A DNA stretch of 64,000 bases. Origin: Utricularia gibba (taxonomy: Eukaryota; Streptophyta; Magnoliopsida; Lamiales; Lentibulariaceae). The notes beneath the pieces were generated by a model. The model did no database searches. It was not told the origin of the DNA and saw only the letters and a list, made by a program, of their open reading frames with translations. Below are positions 40,601-53,257 of the stretch, in pieces (position 1 is the stretch's first letter; the number at the start of each line of letters is the position of its first letter). The position numbers and the translations under genes were made by a program. The DNA lies in assembly GCA_002189035.1 (NCBI GenBank), contig NEEC01000025.1, forward strand, positions 1 to 64,000, read 5' to 3'.

Positions 40601-41803
40601 TCAGAACGTGCTTCGGCTTTCCCTGGCGGAAACCGACGACCCATCGGCCTTCACCATACCGCCACCGATGTCGAGGCCCTGAAACCTGCCAAGTGGATCC
40701 TGCTGGGCGGTCGTCTCAGCGAGGTGATGAGAAGACATGATCCCCGGGTACACTGGGCCTGGCGGATTCGTGGAGAAGAAGCTCGGAGTTTGGGTGTAGG
40801 AAACTTGCTGCATTGCCATCGTGAACGAATCCGGGTTCTGCGACATTTCCCCTGTCGCCATGCGCAGCCTCTCCACGTCTTGCTTCAGAGCTTCGTTAAG
40901 AGCTGAGCAGGATTTGGATGCTCAAAGCAGATAACTTTGGAGAACATGAAGATGAATATTTGAGTTGCAGGGTCCAAGTGTTTACCATCTCTGAGCTGGG
41001 CTTGCTGCTCCATCGCCTGCAGTCGAAGCTTGAGCTCGGTGTTCTCATTACTCAGCCCTGTTGTGTCTCTCTGAAGCAGAGCCCGCTCCCTTGAGTTCGG
41101 AAACAGAAAGCAGAAACAGTCAGGAAACAGAACGAACCTGAAACCGTGTGAGCTGAGCTGACAGAGTCGTCGCCTCCGTTTGTAGGGTCTGAACTTTCCT
41201 CTCAAGCTCCCAAATATAACGCGCCTTTCTCTCTTTCGACCGAGCAGCAGACTGCCGATTAGCCAAAATCCTGCACAATCCCATCACTGGAAGTATCAGT
41301 TCCGAAAAATATCAGGATTCCATCTCCCCCCGCCATGCCCAACCACTTCCATTACCTCTTGGCGCGTTTAGGATCAAGGGTCCACAGCTCTGCAAGCTTA
41401 TCAGGCGCCATAGCCTTCTTAGCCTCAATGCTGGCGGTGTTGGTGTTCCCGCCGGGCGCCTCCGGGAGCGCCGGGCCGGAAACAGCATCCACAGAGTTAC
41501 TATACCTGTGCTGCCCCTGCCCCGTGACCCCAGATCCACTCCCCTGTGGCAGCTTTTCGATATCCATGTAGCTCGAAAACATATCATCCTCGTCGTCAAA
41601 GGGTCCGAGGGGACATCCAGGAGGACGTCCGGGAGTCGGAAACTGACCTCCGAATGAGCTCGCCGGTGGTGACTCGGCCGCACGGAGCCGCGGGAGAAGT
41701 TCGGGCTCTGCATAGCTACAGTGGGGGTTGTGCTCAGGGAAGCAACAAGCACACTGGAGTTCGTTTTGTACAGAGTGGAGTGAGCCGGGAGACAAGGCCC
41801 CAT
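40601..41803 (-). CDS. Group I bZIP transcription factor (VIP1/RF2-like); apparent one-base frameshift
   Basis: Exons on the minus strand: 41803-41356, 41270-41138, 41070-40986, 40902-40601; about 322 residues. The N-terminal [17 protein letters not shown] and [12 protein letters not shown] motifs are typical of VIP1/RF2a relatives. The basic region [15 protein letters not shown] carries Lys where most bZIPs have Arg, the group I signature, and the leucine zipper runs on through exons 2-4 ([36 protein letters not shown]). A Gln/Ser/Pro-rich tail follows. Between PSDP and FDDEDDMF the frame shifts at GGG 41601-41603 (CCC on the coding strand), and one added base restores frame and splice phase. 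ATG 41803 is used; ATG 41713 (MQSPNF) is an alternative. Group I bZIPs act in osmotic/touch responses and vascular development. Confidence 0.88.
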
Positions 41804-42500
41804 GTCTTGTTTCGTGGGAGCTGGAGGGGGTTACTCGTCATTTTCCACTTTCTTTTCTAATTTCATAAATACCGCGACAGGGACGCATGTGGGTCCCTTT
41901 TTTTCTATTTAAGCATGGAGTTGACAGAAGATGTATAGTTTATTCGTTTATTACAAAGTTTCAAATTCAGGATATGTTTGGTATCAAATTTTATCAAAAT
42001 ACAGATGAAACTGGAAATCATAGGCAGAGTCTTGAAGGAGACACTTTTGATACTGTTTTGAAAAGGAGCTCATTTATTGGCTAGAAAATGACCATTTTTT
42101 TTTCTGGAAAATAATCAAGTGGAAAAGTAAAATAACATTAATGACTGAAAAGAATGAAATGGAATGGGAGATGAAAATGAGGGTTTCTATGTAAGTTGCT
42201 GATGGAATAAATGGGGATGGAGACGACAATGAATGTCTGTTGGCCAACAACTACCCTAAAACATGATTCTTCTACTCTACTGGACTTTATAAGAGTTAGG
42301 ACTTTTAGGGCCTAATATGAATTGGGCCAGCCCAATTCATCCAGCCCACGATAGAAAAGGTTCCACAGGAACCACATGCATATTCATGGAGGTTTCTGCA
42401 GGCTTTGAATTACGTAGCATTGAACTTAAAAAGCACAAGTCATGGCATGAAACATATTGGCATTCAGAGATGCACGTAAAAGGGTAATAAACTGAAGAAC
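41804..42500. other. Intergenic between bZIP and NETWORKED-like gene
   Basis: AT-rich with the bZIP promoter. A cluster of GGGCC/GCCCA site II-like motifs sits near 42308-42350. A short frame following a possible acceptor at 42396 (minus) is considered and rejected as an extra exon of the upstream gene. Confidence 0.45.
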
Positions 42501-44343
42501 TTACCTGATCAGAACGCCAGAGCTGTTGGTTGGTTTCTTGATGAAAGAGTGGGTACTGCGGAGGTCTGCGTAGGCGGTTTTGAAGTAATCGAGTGAGAAG
42601 CTAAGCTGCCTTATGGCCTCCCTTTTTCCCTCTGCAGTATCAGCGATCATGGCTGCTTGATTCGCAACCTCGTTCTCCAGATCATTGATTTTGGAGTTGA
42701 GTTCCCCTGTTAATCTCTTGGCCTGATCGCGTTCTGCAGCTAGGTTCAGGTTTTCGCTCTGCAGCTCTGCTAGATTGTTCTTCAGGGCCTGAAGGTGTTC
42801 TTGGTGGAAAAGGAGATCATTGCGGAGTTCCTTGAGAATCGCATCAAGGGTGTCTTTCTCCATCTCCAGCATGTAGTGGTCGAGCTTCAAATGATGGAGG
42901 TTTTCATTCAAGTTGTGGAGTAGAGTGGTCTTTGTTTGGAGTTCTTCCTTTAGACTCTCGATTTCTTCACCCCAACTCTTCTTCATCGCTGCATGATTTG
43001 TTTCTTCTTCAAGTTTCTCGGTTTCATATTTCATGATTGTGGCTGCTAGAAACTCGCATTGACTGTGCAGTTTCTGTCCTGTCAGCTCTTGGCAGTTGAC
43101 CTGTTCTGATAAGGCGGCAACAGATGCTTCCAGCTGCCATTTTTCTATTGCAAAGTTTCCTAATGCATCTTGAAGTTCAGCTTTTGTTCTTTGCAGCTCA
43201 GAAACACGCTCTAAGACATCTGATTCGAGTTTTAATTTGCGTTCTTCCATCTTCACAAATCTATTCTTCTCAGATTCCATGTTGGCTTCAAGATCAACAA
43301 TTTTCATTTGGAGCTTCATGGATTTCACCTTCTCCTGTTCAAGTTCCTTCTCAAATCTTTGCTTCTCAGACTCCATGTTGGCTTCCAAATCAGCAACTTC
43401 CATTTGGAGCTCCATGGATTTCTTTTGCGCCTTTTCAAGTTCCTTCTCAAGTGCTTTCTTCTCAGACTCCATGATCGCTTCTAGATCAACAATTCTCGTA
43501 TGGAGGGTCATGGATTTCAAGTGCTCCTTTTCAAGTTCCTTCTCATGCAGCCTAACTGTGTTCTCGGATGTCACTAACCGAAGCTCTAGATCATCCATTT
43601 TCACCAATGAGGCTTCAGCTTCCTGAAGTTTACTCTTCAACTGGGCAATCTCATCTTCTGCAACCTGATTTTTTTCTTCATAGCCCTTCAATTTCTCTTC
43701 ATAGTTGGAGCATTGTTTCAGCAGCATTTCATGTTCCCCTGTTTGACTTCCTCCGCCAGCTTTTTTAGGAAGGAAAGGGCTTGATAGCACCGTAGGCGAC
43801 GAGTTGCAAGACTCCGAGTCAGAATCATACGACGCTACTGAATATTCAGAATCTTCATTTGGAGCTGCTCTTCCACTACCGGCACTTGCAGATGCATCAG
43901 AAGAGGTTCCTTGATCTATTGGTTGGAAACCAGGATTCTTGTGTTTTTCGTGTTCACTACTCAATTGGTTCCACCCACCTAAGTCCCCTGCAGTCATCTG
44001 CTGATAGTAGTTAGCCAATTCATTGCTCCTATTGGACATCTCCTTAACACGATCAATCAACTCAAGTAGCTTCAGCGGCTTCCGATGCTTCGGATACTTC
44101 TTATCCATGCTCCCCAATTGAAACTCAGCGTCGTGCTCAAGTAGGGTAAGCAACTCCTTGAGACTCTGATCAATGGCTGCAACAAGAAGATTCAAGTTTC
44201 AATCTCATTCATACAAGCGCTAATCTCAAAACATCAAGATCTTCACCAGTGACATTTTCCAGCAGCCACTCCGAGCTACCCAGGCAAATCCTGCCAATTC
44301 CTTGTAACGGATTCAGATTCAGGTCTCTCACCTCGTGCTCCAT
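42501..44343 (-). CDS. NETWORKED-like (NAB/KIP1-type) coiled-coil protein
   Basis: Two exons on the minus strand, 44343-44247 and 44176-42501; 590 residues. The N-terminus (SEWLLENVT, then AIDQSLKELLTLLEHDAE and LIDRVKEMSNRSNELANYY) resembles the actin-binding NAB domain of plant NETWORKED proteins but lacks the WWW motif. From ~160 to 540 it is almost entirely heptad coiled coil, with four imperfect repeats of a DLEANMESEK segment. The C-terminal KREAIRQLSFSLDYFKTAYA is a hallmark of NET/KIP1-like proteins. Such proteins link actin to membranes. The CDS ends at TAA in a context (AG then GTAAGT) that is also a strong splice donor, so a short extra exon cannot be excluded. The family call rests on the ends rather than the coiled coil. 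Confidence 0.7.
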
Positions 44344-45538
44344 TAGCGAATCTGCGAATCCACAATTCATTATCACAGCCAAAACAAGCACCAGGCACAA
44401 AAACAAATTAAGAACTAAAATCGCCTCAGCATGCAAGCAGATCCAGTGCAACAAAATCACGGTACCTCTGCGAACGAATTCAAACAAAACGGATCCAAAA
44501 AACAAGATATATGATCCAGAAACAAAACAAATACAATGTATCTCGCATCATAATCACTGACAACGGACAATTAACTCAAAAACAAAGGAATACGACAAAA
44601 TATTCAGAAACCAGCTGTCCGATCTCGTTACGAAGAAGATTCACCTGAATGCGGACGAGAAGCAAGCGGCATGAAGATGAAGAGCCAAATTATTGAAGAA
44701 AAAGAGAGCAGAGAAAAAAGAGCTAAAGGATGAACGAAACGAACGAAAACTCAAGTCACACCACAGAAAAAGAGATGTCCTCACGCTCCTCAACAGCCAT
44801 CTTTCCCGCCTTTGAATTTCGAAAATTCGGATTTTTAATTTTCCTCATTTTTAAATAAACCAACCGAAGAATTATAAAAAGGAAATTCAAAATCCAAAAT
44901 ATGTTCATATTTTGCCTTTAAATTAATTTTAATAATTAGTATTTTGATGGGATAAATCTCGAATTTATAATTTCCCAATGATTGTGTCCGCTTTTCCACC
45001 GGGAATTCCGGTGAACATTCCATACGGCACCGTTTTATTTTCAAGTGAATTTCTGGAATGAGAACAACATCAACGGTCCCTATTTTTTAGTGGAAAATCA
45101 ACGGACGCGATGTCGCCAGCTCGATCACATCACAGATGCACATGGGAGTGGCAGGAATGGACAAGCTTCAATGAGTCTCCACGGATGCGTTACAGTGTTT
45201 TATTTGAAATTGTGAAAAATAAAAAAAAAACCTTATTTTAAATTATAATTTCATGTAGATTAATTAATACCTAAAAAATGGTCATTTATGAAACCCTAGA
45301 CTTTAAAATTTTAAAAGAAAATATCTAGTAGTAATAAAACCTACTTGGTTTTGAGTATTAAAATATTAAATAATAATAATAAATTAGATTAATTGAAACT
45401 TCAAAGGACTCTTTGACAAGAGATATCCAAGTGTAGGGTGATCAGAAGGACAAGAGCTCTCGCCTCTCTCATTTTACTGCATCCCATCGCTGTTGTGATT
45501 TCGTCGGACGGCCGCCGCCGATCACAGTTGAAAGATCC
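44344..45538. other. Divergent intergenic region, NETWORKED-like to methylesterase
   Basis: 44344-44800 is probably leader of the minus-strand gene (with intron), 44830-45420 is AT-rich, and 45420-45538 is the promoter and leader of the hydrolase gene. No other gene was found. Confidence 0.45.
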
Positions 45539-46921
45539 ATGGAAGAGAGATCAACCACCGTAGCGGCCGAACCGGCGGCGAATATCGACACGCGATTCGT
45601 GCTGATCCACGGCGTCTGCCACGGGGCGTGGTGCTGGTACAAACTCCGGTGCCTAATGGAGAACTCCGGCTATAGGGTTACCTGCCTCGACCTCAAATCC
45701 GCTGGAATTAACCCAACCGCCGCTTCCTCTATCCTCTCGTTCGACGACTACAATTCACCACTCATCGAATTCCTCGCCGCTCTCCCCGACGGCGAGCAGG
45801 TAGGAGAGACGGCGAAATTGATGCTCTGTTTTTTTGTTCTGTTCTTTCATGACGGCGGCTTCACGCAGGTGATCCTGGTAGGGCACAGCGCCGGGGGTCT
45901 CAGCCTGAGCCACGCGATCCATCGGTTTGGTAGGAAGAAGATCAAGCTTGCGGTGTTTGTGGCGGCCACGATGCTCAGATCGGGCTTCCAGTCCGACGAT
46001 GACTCCAAAATCGTAAGATCCTTCGCATCTACTTCTTCACTAACTGCGCAAATCACGCATCAATCTATGTGATCCGAAATCGGGTCGACGGTTAGGTAAT
46101 TATTTGAACAGCTCAATAAAAAAAAATGGTCCGGTCTAGGTAAGACGCACGTGTTTCCTGTTATATTATTTAATATTTTCCAAACTTATTATAAATATTT
46201 TTAAATTAATTAATTAAAATATTTCGGTCTGAATCAGGGCGGAATGGATGAGGATAGGGTTCTTGCTTTGTCCTTACGGAAAGAAAACAAATAGAAGACG
46301 GCAAGTGAATATTTAGTATATTTAACTGATTTTAATAAAATAAAATTGAGTTTTTATAATTTTTAAAAATAAGGAAAATATAATTTTAAAATAGTTTGTA
46401 TTAAAAAATGAATTTAATTAATTGTTTCTGTATGGCGAGCAGGGAGCTCCGGACTTGTCTGAGTTCGGACAGTTCAACGAAGTGTACGATGTAGAGTACG
46501 GATCGGAGGGCGGCGGAACTCCGATCACCTGTTTCGTGAACCAGAGATTCCAACGTCAAGTCTTCTACACTCTGTCCCCTCAGGAGGTGACGGAATCAGA
46601 TTTTCCGATCGGTTGCGGATTCATATTCTGATGGGAATGCTTGCAGGATTCGACTCTGGCGTCGATGCTGCTGAGGCCGGCGCCGTTTCTGCCGCTAAGC
46701 GGAGCTCGATTCATGGAGACGGCGGAGGGGAGGAGGTTCCCAGGGTGTATCTGAAGACGACCAAGGACAGGGCGCTGAAGCCGGAGCAACAGGAGGCGAT
46801 GATCAAGAAGTGGCCGCCGTTGGATGTTTACACCTTGGAGACCGATCACAGCCCCTTCTTCTCCACGCCGGACGCCATCTTCCATCTCCTCGTCAAGGCC
46901 GCTACGAATTTCGCTACCTGA
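45539..46921 (+). CDS. Methylesterase (MES)-type alpha/beta hydrolase; apparent one-base frameshift
   Basis: Four exons: 45539-45799, 45869-46012, 46443-46586, 46647-46921; about 274 residues, the family norm. The alpha/beta-hydrolase fold is clear: oxyanion region FVLIHGVCHGAWCWYKL, nucleophile elbow VGHSAGG (Ser ~94) and catalytic His in LETDHSPFF (~251). MES proteins hydrolyse methyl esters of hormones such as salicylate, jasmonate or IAA; the substrate cannot be read from sequence. Exon 4 starts in one frame (DSTLASMLLRPAPFLPL) and ends in another (EEVPRVYLKTTKDR); one extra G in GGGG 46727-46730 restores the frame through to the TGA. Without it translation stops after 12 more codons. The third intron is AT-rich and 430 bases long. 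Confidence 0.88.
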
Positions 46922-47558
46922 TTGACTAATATTTAAATTATAGAAAATTCAATAATAATAATATATTTATCTTGGTTTATGAATTTTTTAAAATAAGACA
47001 TTCAAAATAAATTTTTATTTTATTTTTTTAGATAATTAAAAGTTGGAAATTTAAAATAATATTCTCAATATTTCAAAATCGGTTTATTCGGTTAGGAGGG
47101 AGAGGAGAAAGAATTATCCCATGTGTTGTAAGAGAGGCCAAATACGGAATGTGTTTCAGATTTCTTGGGGATTCTATGACATGCGGCTACGCGAGCCTGT
47201 TTCCTTTCCTTCATTCTTTCTCCCTGTGACCCTCTATCGTCCTCTTTCTTTTGGCGCTTCCCAGGTTTGTTTTCTCTCATGCATCTCTGTTCTTTCTTGA
47301 TGATCACTGTTTTTCGCGCCTGATTGCTTTTCGTTGTTCTGATTGCAGAGCGGTTCATGAATTCGAAACCTGTTGCTTCAGCTGCTGTTTCCTGTTCTTC
47401 AGGGAACAAAAAGGAGTTAACTTGTTTGATTCTCTGCGTCTTCTTCCCAAGATTCTTTGGAATCCAGTTTTTCTTCGTTGATTTCCTTCTCTTCAGGCCT
47501 CTGATTAGGTGCCCTCCATTAATTTAGACTAGATTATTCCCTTTGAGGATTGCGAATC
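46922..47558. other. Intergenic and leader of the S6K-like gene
   Basis: AT-rich to 47085, then a pyrimidine-rich leader up to ATG 47559. No separate gene is supported. Confidence 0.5.
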
Positions 47559-49054
<1,496 letters not shown>

Positions 49055-49233
49055 GAAGTACTGAATTTACTGACTTTCATGGCAACAGTTTGTAGTTTAA
49101 CAAGTTAAGAAATGCTTGAAAGCTGATAGAAATGAAAGGAAGTGCTACACTGCTACAAGCCAGACAGAGAATTCAGATGCTTTCCCTGTTGTTTTCCTGA
49201 CTTGAACCAATAATCTAACAAAGCAAGCATCAT

Positions 49234-51211
49234 TCATGGAGTTGGTGCATTTGAATCCTTGGAAACGTTGTCGGATGAGAGCCGGTATTCATGATCGGAA
49301 GGCCGAATCTCCTCGATCATCCGAACAACTTGGACCATGGTTGGTCTCATCTCAGGCAACTTAGCAACGCAGGAAAGAGCAATCTGCAGCATCTGAACAA
49401 GTTCTTCTTCGATGTTCTTAAGCTTCAAGAGTTCCTCGTCGAAAACCTCGGCTGTCCACTCCTCCCGAACCACAGAGCGCACCCATCTCGGCAGATCAAC
49501 CATGTCGTTGTGCCCGGAGCACTGCAAGGGTGATTTTCCAGTAAGCATCTCTAACAACAGCACCCCAAAGCTGTAGATATCTGACTTTTGGCTGATTGTC
49601 TGAGTTTCTATGGTTTCCGGAGCTCTGTATCCCACTACTCGATGTGCTATGGATATGTAGCTTGTCATACAGCGCAGTCCGAAATCCGAAACACAGCAGT
49701 CATCTGAATTCCCTGTAAGGATTATGTTTGATGACTTGATGTTCCCATGAACGTACTTGCCACCATCTTGGGAGTGAATGTGAGCAAGTCCCTTTGCTGC
49801 TCCAAGGGAAACGTTTAGCCTTGAGTCCCATTGAAAAAGAGCTCTCTCTGTACTCCTGTTTCCTGTTTCACCATATACAAAACCACTGTTACATACAGGT
49901 GTGTCTGCACTGCACAACAGAAGGAGATTACATACCATGTAAAGCAGTATGCAAGCTTCCACAGGGCATGTAAGGATACACAAGAAGCTTCTCATCCTTG
50001 GAGAAATAGTAAGCAAGCAATGGAAGAAGATTGGGATGCTTCCCATGTCTGTTCACAATCTCCATCTGCTGTTCAAATTCCCTTCTTCCGATTCGCAGAT
50101 CCTTGAGACGTTTAACGACGACGACCGTTGCTTCATCCAGAATAGCTTTGTAAGCAGTTCCATAGCTCCCCTTCCCTAGAATCTCAGCAGATGCTCTCAG
50201 CATGTCTTCTAGATCAAAGTTCAATGAACATCTTTCAAAGAACACAAGCTTGTTCTTCTCTACTGGTTGCCCTGCAGTTTCGAAATCAGTTGCCTTCTTC
50301 AAGTTCTCATCCTTATCAGCATTGGGAGCCTTAGCTACGATCAAGGTTGTGTTCAAGCTCTCTCTCCTTTTGAGGTAGCAGAAAGCAATTGCCAATAGAG
50401 CAAAAGTCAGAAAAGAAGCACCCCCGATCGCCATGGCAATGATGGCTCCTGAGCTGTACTTTGCTGCTGGTTTATGGCCTCCATGAATTGAAGAAGAGCT
50501 GCTTTGTGAGGTGGGTGCTAAATTTGAGCAGATATCCAGAGGAGGACCACACAAATGATCATTTCCGATAAACGAAGAAACTGGGAACTTTCCAAGGGAG
50601 GTGGGGATTGATCCACTAAACAGGTTATGACTCAGGTTCAGAACATCGAGTTTAGGAAGATTGAAATCTGGGATTCGTCCAGAAAACGAGTTGAACTGAA
50701 GGTTCAACACTGATAGCCTCTTCAAGTTACTCAACGCCAGTGGAATCTCCCCACTAAAAGAGTTGGATGATAGATCGATCACGCTGAGCCGGGAGGAGAG
50801 ATTGGAAGGAATGCTACCGGAAAAATTGTTGTTTTGCAGGAAAACAGATTGAAGAGAAGGGATGGAGAGTATGTCATGAGGAAGATCACCTCTTAAAAGG
50901 TTGGCCCTTAAACTGAGAACTTGAAGGGCATCAAGTTTACCAAGAGTGTTCTCAGGGATGTAACCAGAAAGTCCAACACCAGGAAGATGAATCCCCACAA
51001 CTCTAGCTCCATCATCACTGCAAGTAATGCCGATCCAGGAAGTGCATATTGAGTGGTTAGATTGCCAATTGAGCTTCCGACCATGTGGAACAGTAGCGGC
51101 GAAGCTGAGAAGAGCCGAGACATCGGAGCTAAGATCGGCTCTGGCATACCGGAAATTCAGTACCAGCAGAAGAAGATATCTCATTGTTGAGCACTTCAGC
51201 AGAAGCTGCAT
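49234..51211 (-). CDS. LRR receptor-like kinase, probable pseudokinase (inactive receptor kinase, LRR III)
   Basis: Two exons on the minus strand, 51211-49936 and 49862-49234; 634 residues. In order: signal peptide (MRYLLLLVLNFRYARA, from M10), LRR N-cap (SALLSFAATVPHGRKLNW, CTSWIGITC), about five LRRs (VLSLRANLLRGDLP, VIDLSSNSFSGEIP), membrane helix ~258-280, then a kinase-like domain. It has GKGSYGTAYKA and VVVVKRLKD, but the catalytic HRD is replaced by HGN (~464-466, VHGNIKSSN), so phosphotransfer is unlikely; DFG is kept. This is the usual state of the LRR III 'probable inactive receptor kinase' class (Arabidopsis At3g08680, At5g58300). It should act as a plasma-membrane co-receptor or scaffold. 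No frame defects. Confidence 0.93.
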
Positions 51212-52882
51212 TTTGGAGACCCTCTGAGATTGAAGCTGATCTTCAACTTGAAGTTCTGTTTAAGAAGTATGTAGCAGGGGAAGTGAGAGCGTGACAAGAA
51301 AAAGCAAATGAGCCTAGTAAAAGATGGACAATCAGCGAGCACTTGCATCTTCCTTTGAGCAAATCAGTAAGAAATCAAATGTAAATGATAATCTGGTCAA
51401 AAAAAAAAAACAGCAAAGTTTTCCAAATTTCTTTGTACCAACCTTACAAAAAAAAAAAAAAAAAAAAAAATTCTGCAACACACCAGGCGTGCAAGAATCT
51501 TCAGAATTTGAAGGTGAATAAAAACAGGCCACTAGACGAAGAACACGATTTCAAAAGGCTGAAAAAGGAAAAGCGAAGACTACTTTTATTGGTGTAAAAG
51601 AGGATCAAACTTCAAAAAATTAACGAATACACAGAACGTTCATTGTGGATTCAAAGCTGGAAAAGCAATGCATTAGTAGAGAGTCAGAGAAGCGAAAGCA
51701 AAGCCATTTTGTAAGCTGGACTTGGTCTGCCAATCCACAAACATTACCAAAAATCCCAACTTTTTCACACAATAACACTTCGTCAGGAAAATCGACACCC
51801 GAAATGAAAAAGAAGAACCAGTACCCAGATCAAAACATGAAGAATCTATGAGACGTTTGCAGACTCATCATGTTCTTAAAAAGGGGTGCATTACTCATAA
51901 TGCCCAGAATTTGAAATCCAACGGGAAGAAAGAACGAGGGTGTTTAAAGGGTGTGTCATTAATGGATCAATAAACCGCCATGGAGTGAGTGAGAGCGTGA
52001 GCTGGAAAAAGATTCGTCGGCAACAAAGGTTAATTAATTGCATTTAATGTTCGAGAAACCAAACAAGAAGCAGACTGCTGTTGCTGCAACCAGGTGTTTT
52101 GCTTGTTACCTTCCATGGCCTCAAGTCAACAAACTGCATTACCATTTTCCTACAAAAGCAAGCCCACCATGATGCTTACTGCTCACGCGGTTGCCTAAAA
52201 TTACGCAGCCCTTTTGTCCATTTTAAATTCTCGTCCTACTGTAATTCGATTTCACCGTAATGAAAGTGGTAACCATTTCTCAGTGCAATTTTATCACCGA
52301 ACAACACCTTCACACGAGTTCCTCTTATCAGGTTAATAGGTCCGACCAAGGCAAATCCTTTCCTTTTTCACTTTACCCCTATCCCAGAGACATCTTTGTT
52401 CTTCACAGGATTGATCTGTTCGACGGCTGTCGGAAATTGTCTTCTTTTCCATCAATGCCTGCCGTCCCAGAGATGTCTACTGCAGTCGCTCCACCGTCTT
52501 ATTTTCCATCAATGCCTGCCGGCTTGCATGATGTGTACAGGCTTCCGAACTTGGCTTCCCCATCTCCTGTCTTCAACAATGGCGGCCTTGTGCCGTCGTC
52601 TTCCCCAACTTAACTCCGGCTGCGAGGTTGTTTTAATAATAAATACGCGACTACTGGGTCACTAGAGCTTGTGTTGATAAATAATTGGGCCCAATAACGG
52701 CCCATTAATCGATAATGTATTAAAATTTATCTCTAAAAAAAAAGAAAAAAGAATTAAATCCGTTTTTGACCAAATTGTCCCTACTTTCTCTCTCCTCCCC
52801 TGTCTTCGGGGGCGAACCTTCTCACCGGGGCATCGTCGTATCTGTGAATCCATTTAAATTCAACTTCTGCTTATGAAATCTA
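51212..52882. other. Intergenic, RLK to TOC34
   Basis: Holds the RLK promoter, a 23-base A run at 51448-51470 and AT-rich sequence. An open frame at 52260-52613 (plus) carries a repeated FPSMPA motif and Pro/Ser-rich tail but no recognisable domain; it is not called. No transposon ends were seen. Confidence 0.45.
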
Positions 52883-52922
52883 TGGGCCCATTACTTATGG
52901 GCCTGGGCCAAATGGAGCCCAA
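52883..52922 (+). promoter_or_regulatory. Site II (TGGGCC/T) cluster upstream of TOC34
   Basis: Three to four TGGGCC or GCCCA motifs fall within 40 bases, about 340-375 bases before the TOC34 ATG; another pair lies near 52688-52704. Site II elements are common in promoters of plant organelle-biogenesis and translation genes, which suits TOC34. Use in vivo is inference. Confidence 0.5.
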
Positions 52923-53257
52923 CTTGATTTTTATTATTAAATGAAATCAATTTATCTGAATATTAAAATTAGGACAGAGCATGAACGGCAGGGCCTGAGG
53001 AGAATTGAGAAAGGCAGGGTTTAGGAAGATAAGGTTTTTCTGTGAAGTGTAATTGCCCAGTTTTTACTGAAGCGGTTAGATTCGTGATCTATCTGGTATA
53101 TTTCGATTCATTCAATAGTTTCATTGTAGTGCTTTATTCTGTGATGGTAGTGTGTGGGTGCATCCGGTTTAATTCGCTGAGGTTGACAGGTTTTTGGGGT
53201 CTCAAAAAGTTTTTTTCTTCAATTGTTTCCAAAAATTGATTCGCAAGCAGAAACTCA

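Noticed and set aside
42360-42400. Extra C-terminal exon for the NETWORKED-like gene after a GTAAGT donor
   Set aside because: The candidate adds unrelated residues, and the conserved C-terminal motif is already complete before the TAA.
43124-43768. Ser/Phe-rich plus-strand ORFs across the coiled-coil gene
   Set aside because: Antisense reading of Lys/Glu/Leu-rich coiled-coil codons.
49928-50179. Plus-strand ORFs within the receptor kinase
   Set aside because: Shadows of the LRR-RLK exons on the opposite strand.
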